NCBI GenBank assembly: GCA_018398765.1
Contig: JAHBMJ010001001.1
Coordinates: 1 to 35,458, forward strand
Source: Chromera velia
Lineage: Eukaryota; Sar; Chromeraceae
DNA length: 35,458 nt
Direction of reading: 5' to 3'
The notes beneath the pieces were generated by a model, which saw nothing but the letters and a program-made list of their open reading frames with translations, searched no databases and was not told the DNA's origin. Positions 1 to 11,965 of this stretch are shown here, one piece after another (the first letter of the stretch is position 1; every line of letters starts with the position of its first letter). The position numbers and the translations under genes are program-made.

Positions 1-35
<35 letters not shown>
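1..35. repeat. (TG)n microsatellite at left edge
   Basis: A run of alternating TG fills the first 35 bases. It probably lies in or beyond an intron of the minus-strand CBM20 gene. On that gene's sense strand it reads (CA)n. Confidence 0.9.
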
Positions 36-36
<1 letters not shown>

Positions 37-337
37 GGGATCACGGGACAAGACGGTTCCAGAGACCACGCACAAACGCGAACAGACTCGCACCGAATCC
101 GTTCTCCGTCTCTCCCTGCATGCAGTGACACAATAACAAATGCAGTCAATATTCGGATTTAAGGCGTGCGAGCGCGCGCGTGCACATACACACACCGGGT
201 CCCCCCGAAAGAAAGAGAAAGAGAGCAGAACATAGGAGGGGGGGGATCAAAGTTTGAACGTCCAGGCCCGTCTCATGAACTTTTTCCTTCCTTCCTTCCT
301 TCCTTTGCTTGTTCGTTCGTTCGTGCGTTCCTCCCAC

Positions 338-3300
338 CATACAGGCTTCCATCTCCGCTTGGGATGAAATTTCATCTTCCACAGCCAGACTTAGTATGTA
401 TGCTATCTCGCAGACTCTGCCTGGCAGGTGTCTTCTTTCCTGCGCAACTGACTGACTGACTGACTGACTCTCTCACTCGCTGGCTCGCTCAGTCACTTCC
501 TCACCCACTTGCAGATTCATCCATGTACTCAGTCAGTGACTTGCTCAAGCACCTTTCCATTCCCTTCCCGCCGCTTCCCGGGTGGCCTGAATTCTTTCAA
601 TAAATATGACTCGAAGATTTGCATTCCACAAGGCAACCACAAGGATTCTTCCACGACTCACCTGGGGGAGGGTCCACCCCTCAATGTCAATGAGGGTCAC
701 AATGAAATCTTTAGCTCGGCCCAGGTAAGTCTGGATCCAGGACCAAGCGGAGACTCCCCACTGACTCAGCAATTGCAATTCAGAGGACAGGCAGAGCACA
801 TGCAAAGCGACATGCAAAGAGAAACAAAGCTTCAGAGGCAGACGCAGCCTGAAGACGATTAATCCATCCCATGGCGGGGGGGGGCAATCCAGATTGGATC
901 GAAAAATCGGAGAAAGGAAAGAGTGAAGGACGCTCAACCACACACGAGTGAGGAGACAGGCTGCATGGGAGTGAAGAGAAAAGGCGAAGGAAGAGGGAAG
1001 AAATGGAAGAGGAAATGGATACCAGCGAAAGACCCATCAATTCACATAAAGAGAGAAAGACACAGAAATGAAGATGCAAGTCAGGTACCCTACCTGACCA
1101 GCATTCCTGAAAAAGAAAGAAAGACGAGGCCAACAAACAGAAGAAGAAAGACAGACGAGGCCAACAAATAGAAAAAAAAACGATGCAAGGAGACAAAGAA
1201 AGCGACCATCCAAACAAATAAAAGGCCCACAGCAAGGCAAAGAAGACTTACCGCGAAGAGGTCCAATTTTGCCCACACCCCTCTATCTCTTTTCTCTTCA
1301 GGCGGTGCTGTCACCAATTCAATTTTCGTTCCCGCTCTCCCATCAGGAATCGAGAACACAGCCTGTCTCCGCTTCGTCTTCCTCCTATCGCCTCCCTCCC
1401 CTGTCTGCACTGCGAACTCGGGACCCAGCCCCAACAGCGATCCCTCCCTCATCCCCCCCCCCCCCNCCCCCGTTCGAGCAGCGTTACGGAGATACCACTC
1501 TATTTGGGGATCCGAGAGGAACACTGGGAAGGGGTTGACAGCCAAAGATTCCAGCACAGCCATGAAGGCAGTCAGAAGAGCGTCGTTCGTTCTCGACCCC
1601 CTACCCCCCCCACAGCTCTCCTCTGACTTCTCCACGATTACTCCCACGCTAGGGGGGCGGGACCCTTTTCCCCCAGGCCCATTTGCAGGACACTGCAGAG
1701 TATCGTACCACAGTCTGTAGTCGTCCTCTGCCCGTCTCCGGACGAACTCGAGGGGAGTCCCCGCCAGAGGGTGCAAAAAACTTCCAGGGCTCTCAGACGT
1801 CAAGAGAGACCCTACGAGCTCGGAAGAGGAAGAGGGATGCCAAGTTCGCCAGGGCTGCTGGGGAACTTTCTGCAAAACAGTAAAGCAAATAATCATGTTC
1901 AAGAGCCCAGAGTCCAATCTCATTGGATTCTTCTTTTCTTCTTTTGCTTCATGGCTGCTGTGGTACCTTGTATTGTCTCGCAGGTGAGTGAAGGACGAAA
2001 GACTAGAGGAAAGAAGACAAGTCAAGAAGGCACTTTCACGAAGAGGGCAACACAGAGATGGCCAAGCAGGGAATGCAGGACAAAGGGAAGAGAAACGGAG
2101 ACGGAGAAAGGAACCCTCTCTCTCTCAGGTCGTTTCTTTTTCTCCCGCCCCCTTCCCTCTACTGACAGAGAGAGTGAGAGAGAGAAAGGCAGGCTTTCTT
2201 GTCTTGTTCACAGACGGCCAAAAAACTCACCTACCGTCAGACTAACAGCTCAGCAAAGCGAGAGGATTGGCATTAGAAGTCACGAAATGTTGCTTTTCCT
2301 CTGAAAGAAACGACGTGGAGAAGAAGCTAGAAAGAAGACCAGAAGTCATGAGCAGACACACGACCGGCAAACGAGAGAAAAAAGAGAAAGGAAGAGCGAG
2401 AACTCGAACAATGTGCGACTGACTGTTTGTGAAAGCGACCGAGGAGAGAGTGGGGGAATAACAAAAGAGGAGGAAGAAGACGGGGAAAATGGTCGGTTTG
2501 TTGAAGGCGTTTTGGTCCCCTCTCCCTGCAGCCAAGCAAGACATACAGAAACAAAGCATCTCGACTCAAGCATAGGCAAAACAAACAATCCTACATAGAA
2601 CGAGACCACGGGACCGTGACCGAATACTGCAAACGGACAGAAAGAGAGACAGAGAGCCTGAGCAAAGAGAAGGGGAACAGAGCCGAGAGAAACGGAGCCA
2701 GGGAATGGTGACACGGATTCAAATAGGCAAAGAGAGTGACAACCAACCAGCCAGACAAATGCACAGACAGACAGCCAACCGTCCAGCCAGCCGGACAGAC
2801 AGACACTCCACACTTCGGTTCGTTGCTGTTCCTGAAAAGCCAAAAACACGTAGAGACCAAAGCATGCCAAGTGGAGATCGTGAAAAATTCACGTAGACGT
2901 TCGTCCGTCCCTCTTGCACGACGAGATTGATCCCTTTAACGCACGCCCCCCAGGTCCACACGTCCACATCCCCCCCCCCCCCCCCNCCCCCCCACCTTGA
3001 ATGCCCTCAACAGAAGGTCGGAGAAGAACCAGACCCCCAGAGAAAAGAACAACCAGAAGCACACCGCAGAGATCCAAAAGAGGGGACCTGACAGATGCAC
3101 CTGCAGGCAGAAGAGAAGAAAGAAAGAAAAAAAGAAAATCCAGTTGGTAGAAGGAGAAAACGAAAAGTAGTCAATGTAAAATCGCTGAGAGAAAAAAGGG
3201 AACGGAAACTAGTACACATAGGAATTAGAATGCTGAGGTAAGACAGAAGAAAGGGCAAGGAGCATGTGCCCGAAAAGAACCGACGGGGCCAGCGGCACGA

Positions 3301-4684
3301 CGAGCGAACCGATGCAAATGAAACGGTCAAAAGAGAAGTCAGTTGGAAAGAAGGAGGAAGACAGGCAGGCAGCTTACACGTCTCTGCCCTGCCGGCCCCC
3401 CTGCCTCCACGATAACACGAGCAGCGACTTCCTCGAGTTCCCTGTCTTTGTCCTTGTCTTCCTCTTTTTCCTGGTGTTCTGGATCTTCCGTGGGCGCGGG
3501 TTGCAACTGTACTTCCCCCGTCTCTTTCTGCTGCTGCTGCTCCTCCTCCTCATCCGTTTTCCCCTCACTTCCCTCACTGCCCCCATGCAGCTCCAAGGGG
3601 AAGGGGGTTCGGCCCCCCTCCTCCGGTCTGGCATCTACCGTCTCCCCGATCTGCCTCCCCTGGTGCATGAGAGGCGAGGTGGGGGGGTCCTCCCTGGCCG
3701 TTTTGGGGCTCTCTTCTTGGGGCTCTTGCTGCCTCTCCGTCTCCGCCTCGCTGCCCTGCTCAAACTGCGAAGGCGGGCCCGTCTCCAGAGCCTCGGCCCG
3801 CAGTGCCAGCTGCAGCGGGCATCAGAAAGAGAAAGGGGGGGGGGGAGGTGAGAGAAAAGAACCTGAAAGGGAGACGAGCAACTTTTTGGATAGGAGACGG
3901 ACAGCATAAAAGGAGACTGGAGAAGCGATGGGGGGAACAGAGTCGACAGAAGAAGGTACTTGAATGCTGTCTTAGGCTCTTCCTGTTCAGTCACGCTCTG
4001 CATCTGTGCGGATGTGAAAGTGTTTATGCCCGTTGGATCATTTTGGGTGTGGAGGGTTGAGAATTTTGAGCCGTCTCCTTTTCGTTCTTCTTCGATGAGA
4101 GGCAGACTGAGCAGATCTTGCTGGTTTTACGGCAAACGTGGAAAGCACATGAAAGCGATGTTGCCCATGGTAAATGAGGGAAGTCAGCAAGACCAGCTGA
4201 TGGTCGTTCATGTAAGCACACACAGTTGCCTCACCTCTGCAGGTGTCTTCACCCCTTCTCCTCTTTCTGCTTTTGCTGCCACTGCAACAGGAGCAGGAGG
4301 AACGTAGATGGATCTCACGCTTGAATGGACGTTTCCCCAACCTGCGACAACCTCCAGGGCCTGGCCCTGCGTAACTGCAACAAATCTGTTCCCTGAGATT
4401 GGTTCCCATCGTTCTCTCTCCCTTCGACGAGGGGAGGAGGACGAGGGAGTCTTCTTGATGATGAACTTGAACTCTAGAATGAACTTGAAAGACTCGCCCT
4501 CAAAGTTCAGCACAACAGGCTCGGACACCCACAGAGGCCAGAGAGGAAAGTCCTCTGAAGAAGTCTGGAGAGGAACCGCACGGTCGGGATCCCAGGAGCC
4601 CAGAGCGTTGCAGCCCCCGACCACAAAGACGCTCTCTCCGTCTAGAGTCTCGGGGCATCGGCACAGAAAGCGCACGGCCGACAT
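338..4684 (-). CDS. CBM20 starch-binding protein with Glu-rich linker and one membrane helix (multi-exon, probably 3'-partial)
   Basis: Start ATG at 4684. Exons that keep phase 0 throughout are 4684-4235, 3809-3378, 3100-2996, 1869-1252 and 730-662, with donors GTGAGG, GTAAGC, GTGGGG, GTAAGT and GTGAGT. A weaker exon lies near 406-338. Exon 1 (150 residues) is a CBM20 domain: VRFLCRC start, VVGGCNALGSWDP, FPLWPLW, a KFII strand and WEPISGNRF, which includes the aromatic residues that bind glucan in this family. A basic, serine-rich 14-residue loop is inserted before WEP. Exon 2 (144 residues) is a Glu/Gln/Pro-rich, probably disordered linker. Exon 3 encodes one hydrophobic helix (WISAVCFWLFFSLGVWFF). 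Exons 4 and 5 (YRLWYDTLQC, SLAVNPFPVFLSDPQIEWYL, DFIVTLIDIEGW) are not recognised. There is no signal peptide, so the CBM20 should face the cytosol. An N inside poly-C at 1467 makes the local frame of exon 4 uncertain. Catalytic function is unknown; additional exons may exist between 2995 and 1869. Confidence 0.7.
449..471. repeat. (ACTG)n microsatellite
   Basis: About six ACTG units. On the sense strand of the CBM20 gene the array reads (CAGT)n, the same tetranucleotide that expands at intron starts in the PP2C gene. Confidence 0.85.
1095..1178. repeat. local imperfect tandem repeat (GACGAGGCCAACAAA units)
   Basis: GACGAGGCCAACAAA occurs twice, separated by AGAAGAAAGACA-type purine sequence, inside an intron of the CBM20 gene. 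The intron is CT-rich on the sense strand. Confidence 0.6.
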
Positions 4685-5913
4685 GAGGACACCTGACCGT
4701 ACAAGACTGTCAGGCTTCTACGCTACACCGAATTACAGACGTCGCATGTCTTCACATCTCGAACCAGTCTCTGAGTAAGTTGGTCCATCCGTCCGATCCG
4801 GATGTCAGCTTCGGTATATCCATGTCAGATTCCATGATCTTCTGACAGCTGAAGATAGCTGAGTGATATCGGACAATATCGGACACCGTCGGGCTGACCC
4901 ACGCGCAAATGTCATGCATTTCACCTATAGCTGTTCTCCACATCGCGCGGGGAGGGCGGCGCGAAAAAAGGGCCGCTGGTCGAAAAAAGGGCCGCTTTGC
5001 CTCAGTGCGCCGGACCTTTTTTGAAGCAATTAACTTAAAACGATCCACAGTATGACTACACCCTCCTCCCTTCTTTTCCTTCTTGCTGCCAGAGCAGTAC
5101 TGGTGGTAAAAGTCATACCAATCTGTTCCCTTAGGACCAGACAGCTACGGACAGCTTGTGTTTGTATCGGGGTGAAGTCTTATTGCACTATATTGTACTG
5201 TTGGCCTGTTTGCCACTTATTGCACTGTTGGTATTCTATACTGCTCCAACCCTATTCATCAGAAGGCAACCAGAATTTAAAGGGATCTATAAAGGACGTA
5301 GTCCTATGTAGAGACAGGACGTAAGTCCCGTGTAGCGTCAGAGTCTAACACTGAATGTTGTGTCTAATACTGTTTGCAGGTTGATTTTCTTAAAGGGAAT
5401 TGATTTCCGAAAAGTGTAGAATTGTCGATCTGATCTTACCAGAAGTGTTACTTAGATTTCTGATCTTGTTTTGCTGATTGAAAGACTTTGTGTTGCTCAT
5501 TGAGTCTTTCAGAAAGTCTTTTGCGCATGCGATAGTCCATCTTTGGTGTGATGCAGGCCGTGGTTGGTTGGCTCGGCCTTGGCTCGACATGATTTTATCT
5601 TGGCATAGCTCGAAAGACCTCTGAGTCGAAAGACTAGGTCTTGAAGGACTTTAGCTCAGCCTTGCTGGAAGACTTTAGCTTGGCTTTGCTCACTGCATGA
5701 ATTCCATACTAGCTCATACTAGAGCTTCATATGGCTTGATCGGGTATTTCTATATTGCTCGGTCAGATATTATTCTAAGTCTAGACCTTTTAGTACTTAG
5801 GGTCTAGGTATTTTTCTTTTTCAAAGTTTGGGGTTCCACTACTATATAACATTGGTCTTTATTAGTCTTATTGCACTGCATGTTGCTACTTTTCACGGCG
5901 AACTGTTAGCGTG
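4685..5913. other. gene-poor region upstream of the CBM20 gene
   Basis: No convincing exon on either strand. The first 350 bases should contain the CBM20 promoter. A direct repeat CGAAAAAAGGGCCGCT occurs twice in tandem near 4960-4997. Around 5640-5700 there is a short internal duplication (GACTTTAGCTCAGCC / GACTTTAGCTTGGCT) suggesting decayed mobile DNA. The base composition becomes AT-richer towards 5900. Confidence 0.5.
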
Positions 5914-6155
5914 ACCTCCCTGAACCTACCTACCACTTAAAAGTTCAAGCCGCATTTTTAGATAAGTTTGAAAGTCTGCGCCGCAGGCGCGGATCATTTA
6001 CGGTGTTTTGAAAGCCAAAGCCGTATGTTTGGACGGTGTCTTGACTATCTATGCTGCAGGTATGGACAGTCTCTTAAAAAACGATGCCGTAGATAGATAC
6101 AGATAGAGATCATCTTAATTATATTTTTCCAAGTGACACTTAGGTTCAGGGAGGT
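5914..6155. mobile_element. MITE-like element with 15-bp perfect terminal inverted repeats
   Basis: ACCTCCCTGAACCTA at 5914-5928 is exactly reverse-complemented at 6141-6155, and similarity continues inward (CACTT on each arm). The 242-bp element has no coding capacity. This size and structure fit a miniature inverted-repeat transposable element. I could not fix a target-site duplication; the flanks share only a short TTA-like motif. The interior contains GC-rich patches such as CGCCGCAGGCG. Confidence 0.6.
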
Positions 6156-6159
6156 TGTT

Positions 6160-6430
6160 AATGCCGCGGACCTCCGGGACTTTACCACGTTGTGTCATCA
6201 TTCACAGCGCGGCGCACACGCACAAAATACGTAGGTGTGAGAGAAATTTGAAAATGTTAAACTTTAAATAAAAAAGCTGTAGTAAAAAAGTCGCCAACCG
6301 CTTCATCATTTCTCTTATTTCTCTCTATTCTTTTACAACTATCTCTTTCTTTTGTATACTTCTGTATCTCTTTCATTCTCTCTCTTTTTTGATTAATCTC
6401 TTTAACGCTTTCCACAATAAACAGTTGAGG
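6160..6430. other. non-coding, pyrimidine-rich spacer
   Basis: No gene seen. The second half is a long T/C-rich run (TTTCTCTTATTTCTCTC and similar) directly before the first copy of the large direct repeat. Confidence 0.5.
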
Positions 6431-6872
6431 TGTAAGCTATGTGTGTACTGGTCTAAGTAATCATGAGGCTAGCAGTGTGGTAGGCTAAACAGAGATATTC
6501 TTGATCAGCCGTTTATAGAGGGAGTTCCATCTTAGAGTTCTAACAACAACCACTCATGCCAATCATCTAGCTTCTACTGCCTTCCAGGCTCTCTCTTACT
6601 TGGCTACAGAACGCATGCCTCACTGTAAGTATCGTTTAGTGCACAGACGCATGCGCTCATCGATCCCGCGCCCTACTTTGTGCAAGTAGCCCGTCGAGCG
6701 ACTAAGTACCATAACAGCCTCGTCATGGTAGTGGCGCCACGTACAAGCCCTCCATCTGCCCGCTCGCCGAGGCCGACGTCCACGCTCAGTTCATACTGTC
6801 TTTCTTTCTCTCTTACTATCCATATTCCAGCCCTACATCTGCCCGTTTGCTGAGTGGGTAGGGTGAGTAAAC
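6431..6872. repeat. large direct repeat, copy 1
   Basis: Begins TGTAAGCTATGTGTGTACTG and ends GTGAGTAAAC. It matches 8881-9185 closely over the first 200 bases, with about 11 transitions and 2 transversions by eye. This copy has extra sequence in its second half, including a near-duplication of CATCTGCCCG around 6753 and 6836. It could be one LTR of a small non-autonomous retroelement or simply a dispersed repeat. I see no primer-binding site after it. Confidence 0.65.
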
Positions 6873-8880
6873 TCAATTCATTCAATCTCAATTCCTTCCA
6901 TCAGATTCCTTCATTCAAAATAAAGTGATCACACAGCAGCAATAAAATGATAATGACGCTGAGCTCCAGGCTTGGATCGCTAAACAAGAAAATGCAGTCA
7001 ACCTCTAAAATGGACGTATGTGGCTCAGTACACCCTCTTACGCACACTGGCTCGAGACCCTGAACACTCAATTTCCAGTCGACTATTCAGGGTACACGCT
7101 GGCCTCCAGTCCCGAAGGACTGCAATGCCTCCCATCTCTAGCCCACAACATACTCAGTGTGTTGCACACGTTACCCTCTCTACACCTCTTCAGTTTATCT
7201 TCTCACCTCAGGCCCCCTGCTGTGCTAAGGCCGAAATCGCACGTAGCCTGCTTATGGATGTGCAGCTCCATGCTCTTTCATACACTCCTGACAGTCGGAA
7301 GCAAAAATTATAGTCCTCTGCGAGCGGTGCCATAGCAATGATCTGCATAGACGCCAGAGGATTCAAACACTGCGACGCGCAGTCGGAACAAGACGGGTAT
7401 GACCACACACCGGCAAATGTGGCCGCAAACAGCCAGGTTTTCTCTTTCTTCTTTCGACACAAAGTCAATGGTTTGATGCAAAGTCAACATACTGCTCAGA
7501 ACTCCTAATCGCAAAGATGTGCTTTCAGAGTTCACAGCATACGGGGCATGGTTCAACGTGCAGTGGACACTCTCACTCTTCTGTTTGCTGTGACAGTATC
7601 ATGCATGTACACTCTTCTACTCTCGCTCCTAGTCTCTCTTATTTTTCCTTCTTCCCCCCCTTTTCTTTTTTCACCCTTCCCTCCTGAACTCCAAACAGAC
7701 AGCAGGGAAGTAAAGACAACAGATAACATGAGACAGAGACAGCAAGAGAAGCAACATACCAACATTTGCCCTACAGACATCTCGGCCGAAGTCATCAGCC
7801 CCTAGGCAGCCATTCCCAGGCACTAAAAACATACAGCCTCTCCTTTCCCTGCCCCACTATCATTCCCTCATGCAGTCACTTCTCTTCTTCTCTTCATTAC
7901 CTCTTCTTTTTTGTGTTTGTATCTTTTCTTTTCGGCAATCTCCTCTCATCACAATAAACCCTCAGTCTCCCCACCTCCAACTTCCTTTCCCTCCTCTCCT
8001 TCTCTTTTCTCTTTTTCCTTCCTAACTGCCTTGGCCCCCATGGCCTATTCCTATCACGAAGACACAATACAGTCAGGATGTACAGAGAGATACAGTCAGA
8101 CATACTAGCTACCAGACCCATACCGACTTCAACACACTCTCTCTCACTTCATCACCTTCCTTCCTTCCTCCCCCCAAAACAAATTTCTCAACCTTCAACC
8201 AACAACCAAAAGAAAACAATCCAGGAGTTCACTGACTTGGAGATGTGCAGCAGCTACGGTGCCCCCATGGCACTACTGAGCGTTTGGAAACACGGCATAC
8301 CTGGTTGCGAGCGAAGACAAAGACCATACACCTCCAGTCACCACAACCAAACCTCCACTCTATAAGATGCTCTTCCTCCTTCCATCCCAAACCTCTCACA
8401 CAGTAAAACAGCCAAGAGCATCTTCTGCATCACCTGGGTGCGTTCCATATAGGCTTGGACACCTCGTGCTTCATTGCAGTACAATCAGCAAAGATGACAG
8501 TCAGTCAGTCAGTCAGTTCAGTCAATTAGACTGAATGGTCTCCCTCCTCAAGCTTATCCTTCTGGACCCTTATCTCTGGCGGGCCAGCAACCTTGAGTTC
8601 CAAGACCTCCCTCAAGATAAAGAGAACAGAAAAAAACACTGCGCTCCATTATATCTGGAAGAGAGTCTCAAATCCGCCACAAATTTTGATTCGAGAACTG
8701 TTACAAACAACACAAAAGAGACGAAATTTCTTTTCTTTCAACAAGTTTTTCCACTGACGAGCTGACACTGCACTCTTGTCAGTACAGACCTTGCGTACAG
8801 TGATGAGAAATCTCTGTCCAGTCTGACTGTTCATCACCACATCTGCCTCCTTGTGTTGCCAAACGCTCTGCTAACCAAAC
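6873..8880. other. sequence between the two direct repeats, no recognised gene
   Basis: About 2 kb without a recognisable exon. The plus strand from 7560 to 8200 is strongly pyrimidine-rich. In this window that is how sense-strand introns look, so an unrecognised plus-strand gene cannot be excluded. A short CAGT run lies near 8501-8516. If the flanking repeats are LTRs, this would be the interior of a non-coding retroelement. Confidence 0.4.
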
Positions 8881-9185
8881 TGTAAGCTGTTTGTGTACTG
8901 GTCTAAATAATCATGAGGCTAGCAGTGTGGTAGGCTAAACAGAGATATTCTTGATCAGCTATTCATAGAGGGAGTTCTATCTTAGATTTCTAACAACAAC
9001 CACTCATGCCAATCATCCAGCTTCTACTGCCTTCCAGGCTCTTTCTTGCTTGGCTACAGAACGCATGCCTCACTATAAGTATCGTTTAGTGCACTTCGTA
9101 TAAGTAGCCCGTCGAGGGACTAAGTACCATGACAGCTTTGTGGCAGCGCCACGTACAGGCCCTACATTAGGTATGATGAGTAAAC
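8881..9185. repeat. large direct repeat, copy 2
   Basis: Second copy of the 6431-6872 repeat. It starts TGTAAGCTGTTTGTGTACTG and ends GATGAGTAAAC. It lacks about 30 bases after TTTAGTGCAC and about 100 bases near its end relative to copy 1. Confidence 0.65.
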
Positions 9186-9646
9186 GGCCATGAGCTTTAG
9201 ACGATGATTGAGGGTTTTATTATGCATGTCATGTCCCCATATATAAGGGACGGATCTAGCCTAGTTTGTCAGAAGGTCTACAAACTTCAGACAAGGTAAT
9301 AGAATTAAATAGAATGCATGAGGTGATCTTTGACTATCTTTCACATATTTTAAGATTATTTATGATTATTTAAAATGTTTCTTTATCTTTCTTCTAGGTC
9401 TTTCTTACTCCATCTATTTCTTAATTATCTTTGATCTACTTTGATCTTATTTCTGTATTCTTTTTCTTTCCATACTTTCCTGTTTGCCATTCCATATAGT
9501 ACCGTGACACCAACCATCCCACCCTAACCTAAGAGGCTAACTTTAAAATCAATGTGTAGTCTTGTGCATGTACATCTAGATCTGCATTGTATTCACCCAG
9601 GTATACGCACAGTAGTGTACTATCCAGCATTTATCGCAGACATTCT
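9186..9646. other. AT-rich spacer downstream of the RUS gene
   Basis: No gene seen. It contains T-rich stretches and should hold the 3' UTR and polyadenylation region of the minus-strand FTR-RUS gene ending at 9647. Confidence 0.45.
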
Positions 9647-11929
9647 CTAGCTATTTGAATTCTCCCCAGCCGTCCAGTCTACTCTTGGCAATTTTCCGTA
9701 CATAAAATGATCAGTCTTCCACCCCATCCGTTTGACCTCTTCGTGAAAGGCGTCGAATGTTTGCGAAGAAATCGCACTTCCTGCTGCCAAAAGACCATAA
9801 ACCGGCAGCTCTACGCAGCCATCATCTGCTGAATGATTCTCATCCCCCCCCGCTCCTTCGCTGCCTGCCTTCATCCTGCGCGCCCGTGCATCCTCTTCCT
9901 GCTGCCACAAATACCTATCCAGCAGTGTGCGGATACACGCGACTGTGTAAATTGCACGGAGAGTGTCCTCGCCCGTTGCTTCGCTCTTCAACCAGACTGA
10001 AAATCCCTCCAATCTTCTCCCCCGTCTCGAACGAAATCGCAGTCTCCCCCCCCACCCTTCTTCCCCCTCTTCCTCCTGAGGCAACGGGAAACACTCCAGG
10101 TCTTCCTCGTCAGGGTCCCTCAACGCCCCCCCACCCGCTGCAGGTCGGGAGGGCGCTGCAGAGACTCGTGAAGGATCCATGTGAACCACAAAGACGTCAT
10201 CTCCCCAAAGTTCCAAGCAAGACCGGACAGCATCAGGGGAACATCCGCACGTCCGGGGTGATCCAAACAGCTCTGCTCCTGCCACCCCTGGCAGCACTAC
10301 ACGTTCTCTCTTGGCCAGTTCGGCAGGAGACGGCACCGTTTTGTCAAAGGTGAAAGAGGCAGGGACGCACATGAGAAGCTGCTCTCTTTGTCTCTTCCCC
10401 TCTTTGTCTGTCACCCTCTCCATCTCCAACGAAATCTGACGGACAACCGCCTCTGCAGCTGGGAGCGCACAGAGGTGTGACCTCTCGTTATTCAACCACC
10501 TGAACACCACGCTACGAATTTCTTTGTAGATACAAGAGATGTCAACACACGACAGACACATGTATGCTAGTGCAATGGAACGAGGGGCCGTTCCGATCAA
10601 CCTACACAGGGCGATGCCCGACAGCATTCCCATCAGGTCCACCACTGCGACCTGGGCCTCCCCCTTGGCTGTGATGTCTCCAATATTCCTCCCCCCTCCT
10701 GCGGCGGCAAAGGACGCGTACACAGCATTGCGGGTTGCTGAGGAGGTGAGAACCGAGATCTGCTTGAAGCTGTTAGCCGCAGTTGCAAACACAAGAAAGC
10801 TCTTTGGAAATGCATATGTGAGCACCTCCAACCCGTTACCGATCGCAAATAGAACCGACGACCGAAATCGCCACTTTTTTGCATCTCCGTCAAACGCCCG
10901 ACCCATCCTGGACGCCCACAAGATCCTTCCCCCCTTCCCAAACGCGTCCTTGAACACCCACGACAACGCTGCTGCGGCTCCAAGATTTCGGCTCTTGATG
11001 CCCAGTGCAAGCAAGAGGGCCTGGGTACCAAACACATTCACAGTAGCAGACAAGAATCGTTGGACCATTCTCCAAAAAGTGTACGAATAGTAGTCTGGCG
11101 TTACGTTATCTGGAAGCAGAGCATGCTGCACAGTCGTGACTACACGCTCCATGCCGGGCAGCCTCGAGAGACTGGCAGCAGCACGACTCAATACTGCAGC
11201 CACTCCCTCCATTCGCACCGCGCTGCCATCTTTCCCCTCGATCCCCTCCACTCCCCCCTCCCCCCCTGACTCTCCGTTCCCGTTCCCGTTTGTGAATACA
11301 GGAAGGTACCTTCCCCTCCTCTCACTCCACTCCAACCTCCCCCTCCGAGGCCCAATGACTTCCTCCAACACAGGCACCGACAGGAGGGATGAGTTTCGAT
11401 GGGGGGAGGCAAGGGAGGTGCCTGCTGAGGCACTCCTGCGATGGCTCCTCCCCCCCTCAGCCTCCTTCCCTCCATTCCCAAACAGAGTAAAACAAAGTCT
11501 CTGCAAAGGAGGGACGGGCACGGAAGGGTCCCATGCAGAGTGGAAGGGTGGACGTTCCTCCGATCGTGCGGTGCCGTTCCTCCTCGCTGCCCTTGAGGAC
11601 ACGTCCAGAAACCCGCCCCCCCCCGTGCGCGTGTGGGAGGCACACGAACCTCTCTCTTCGTGACCATCGCAGCGGCCTGCGGAGACAGGGATAAGAGAGA
11701 GCAAAACAAAGGGGGGTGCACTCAACACAACACAAGGTGGGGCGGAACGCAGATCGGAGAGAGACTCGACCACATAAGCGAGAGTTGTATATGAGTTTTG
11801 TGTGTGTGTGTGTGTGGTGTGGTGTGGTGTAGTGTGTGTGTGTATGTGTGCGTACATCTGTGTGTGCACGTATGTGTGCATGTATATGTGCATGTATGTG
11901 TGCGTGTGTGTGTGCGCGTGCGTGCGTGC

Positions 11930-11965
<36 letters not shown>

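Noticed and set aside
3960-3997. Small CBM20-gene exon encoding SVTEQEEPKTAF
   Set aside because: It has a good acceptor and a GTACCT donor, but 38 bases would shift the frame of the next exon. Skipping it keeps phase 0.
6431-9185. Definite LTR retrotransposon
   Set aside because: No primer-binding site, polypurine tract, coding domain or target duplication was found; kept only as a direct repeat pair.
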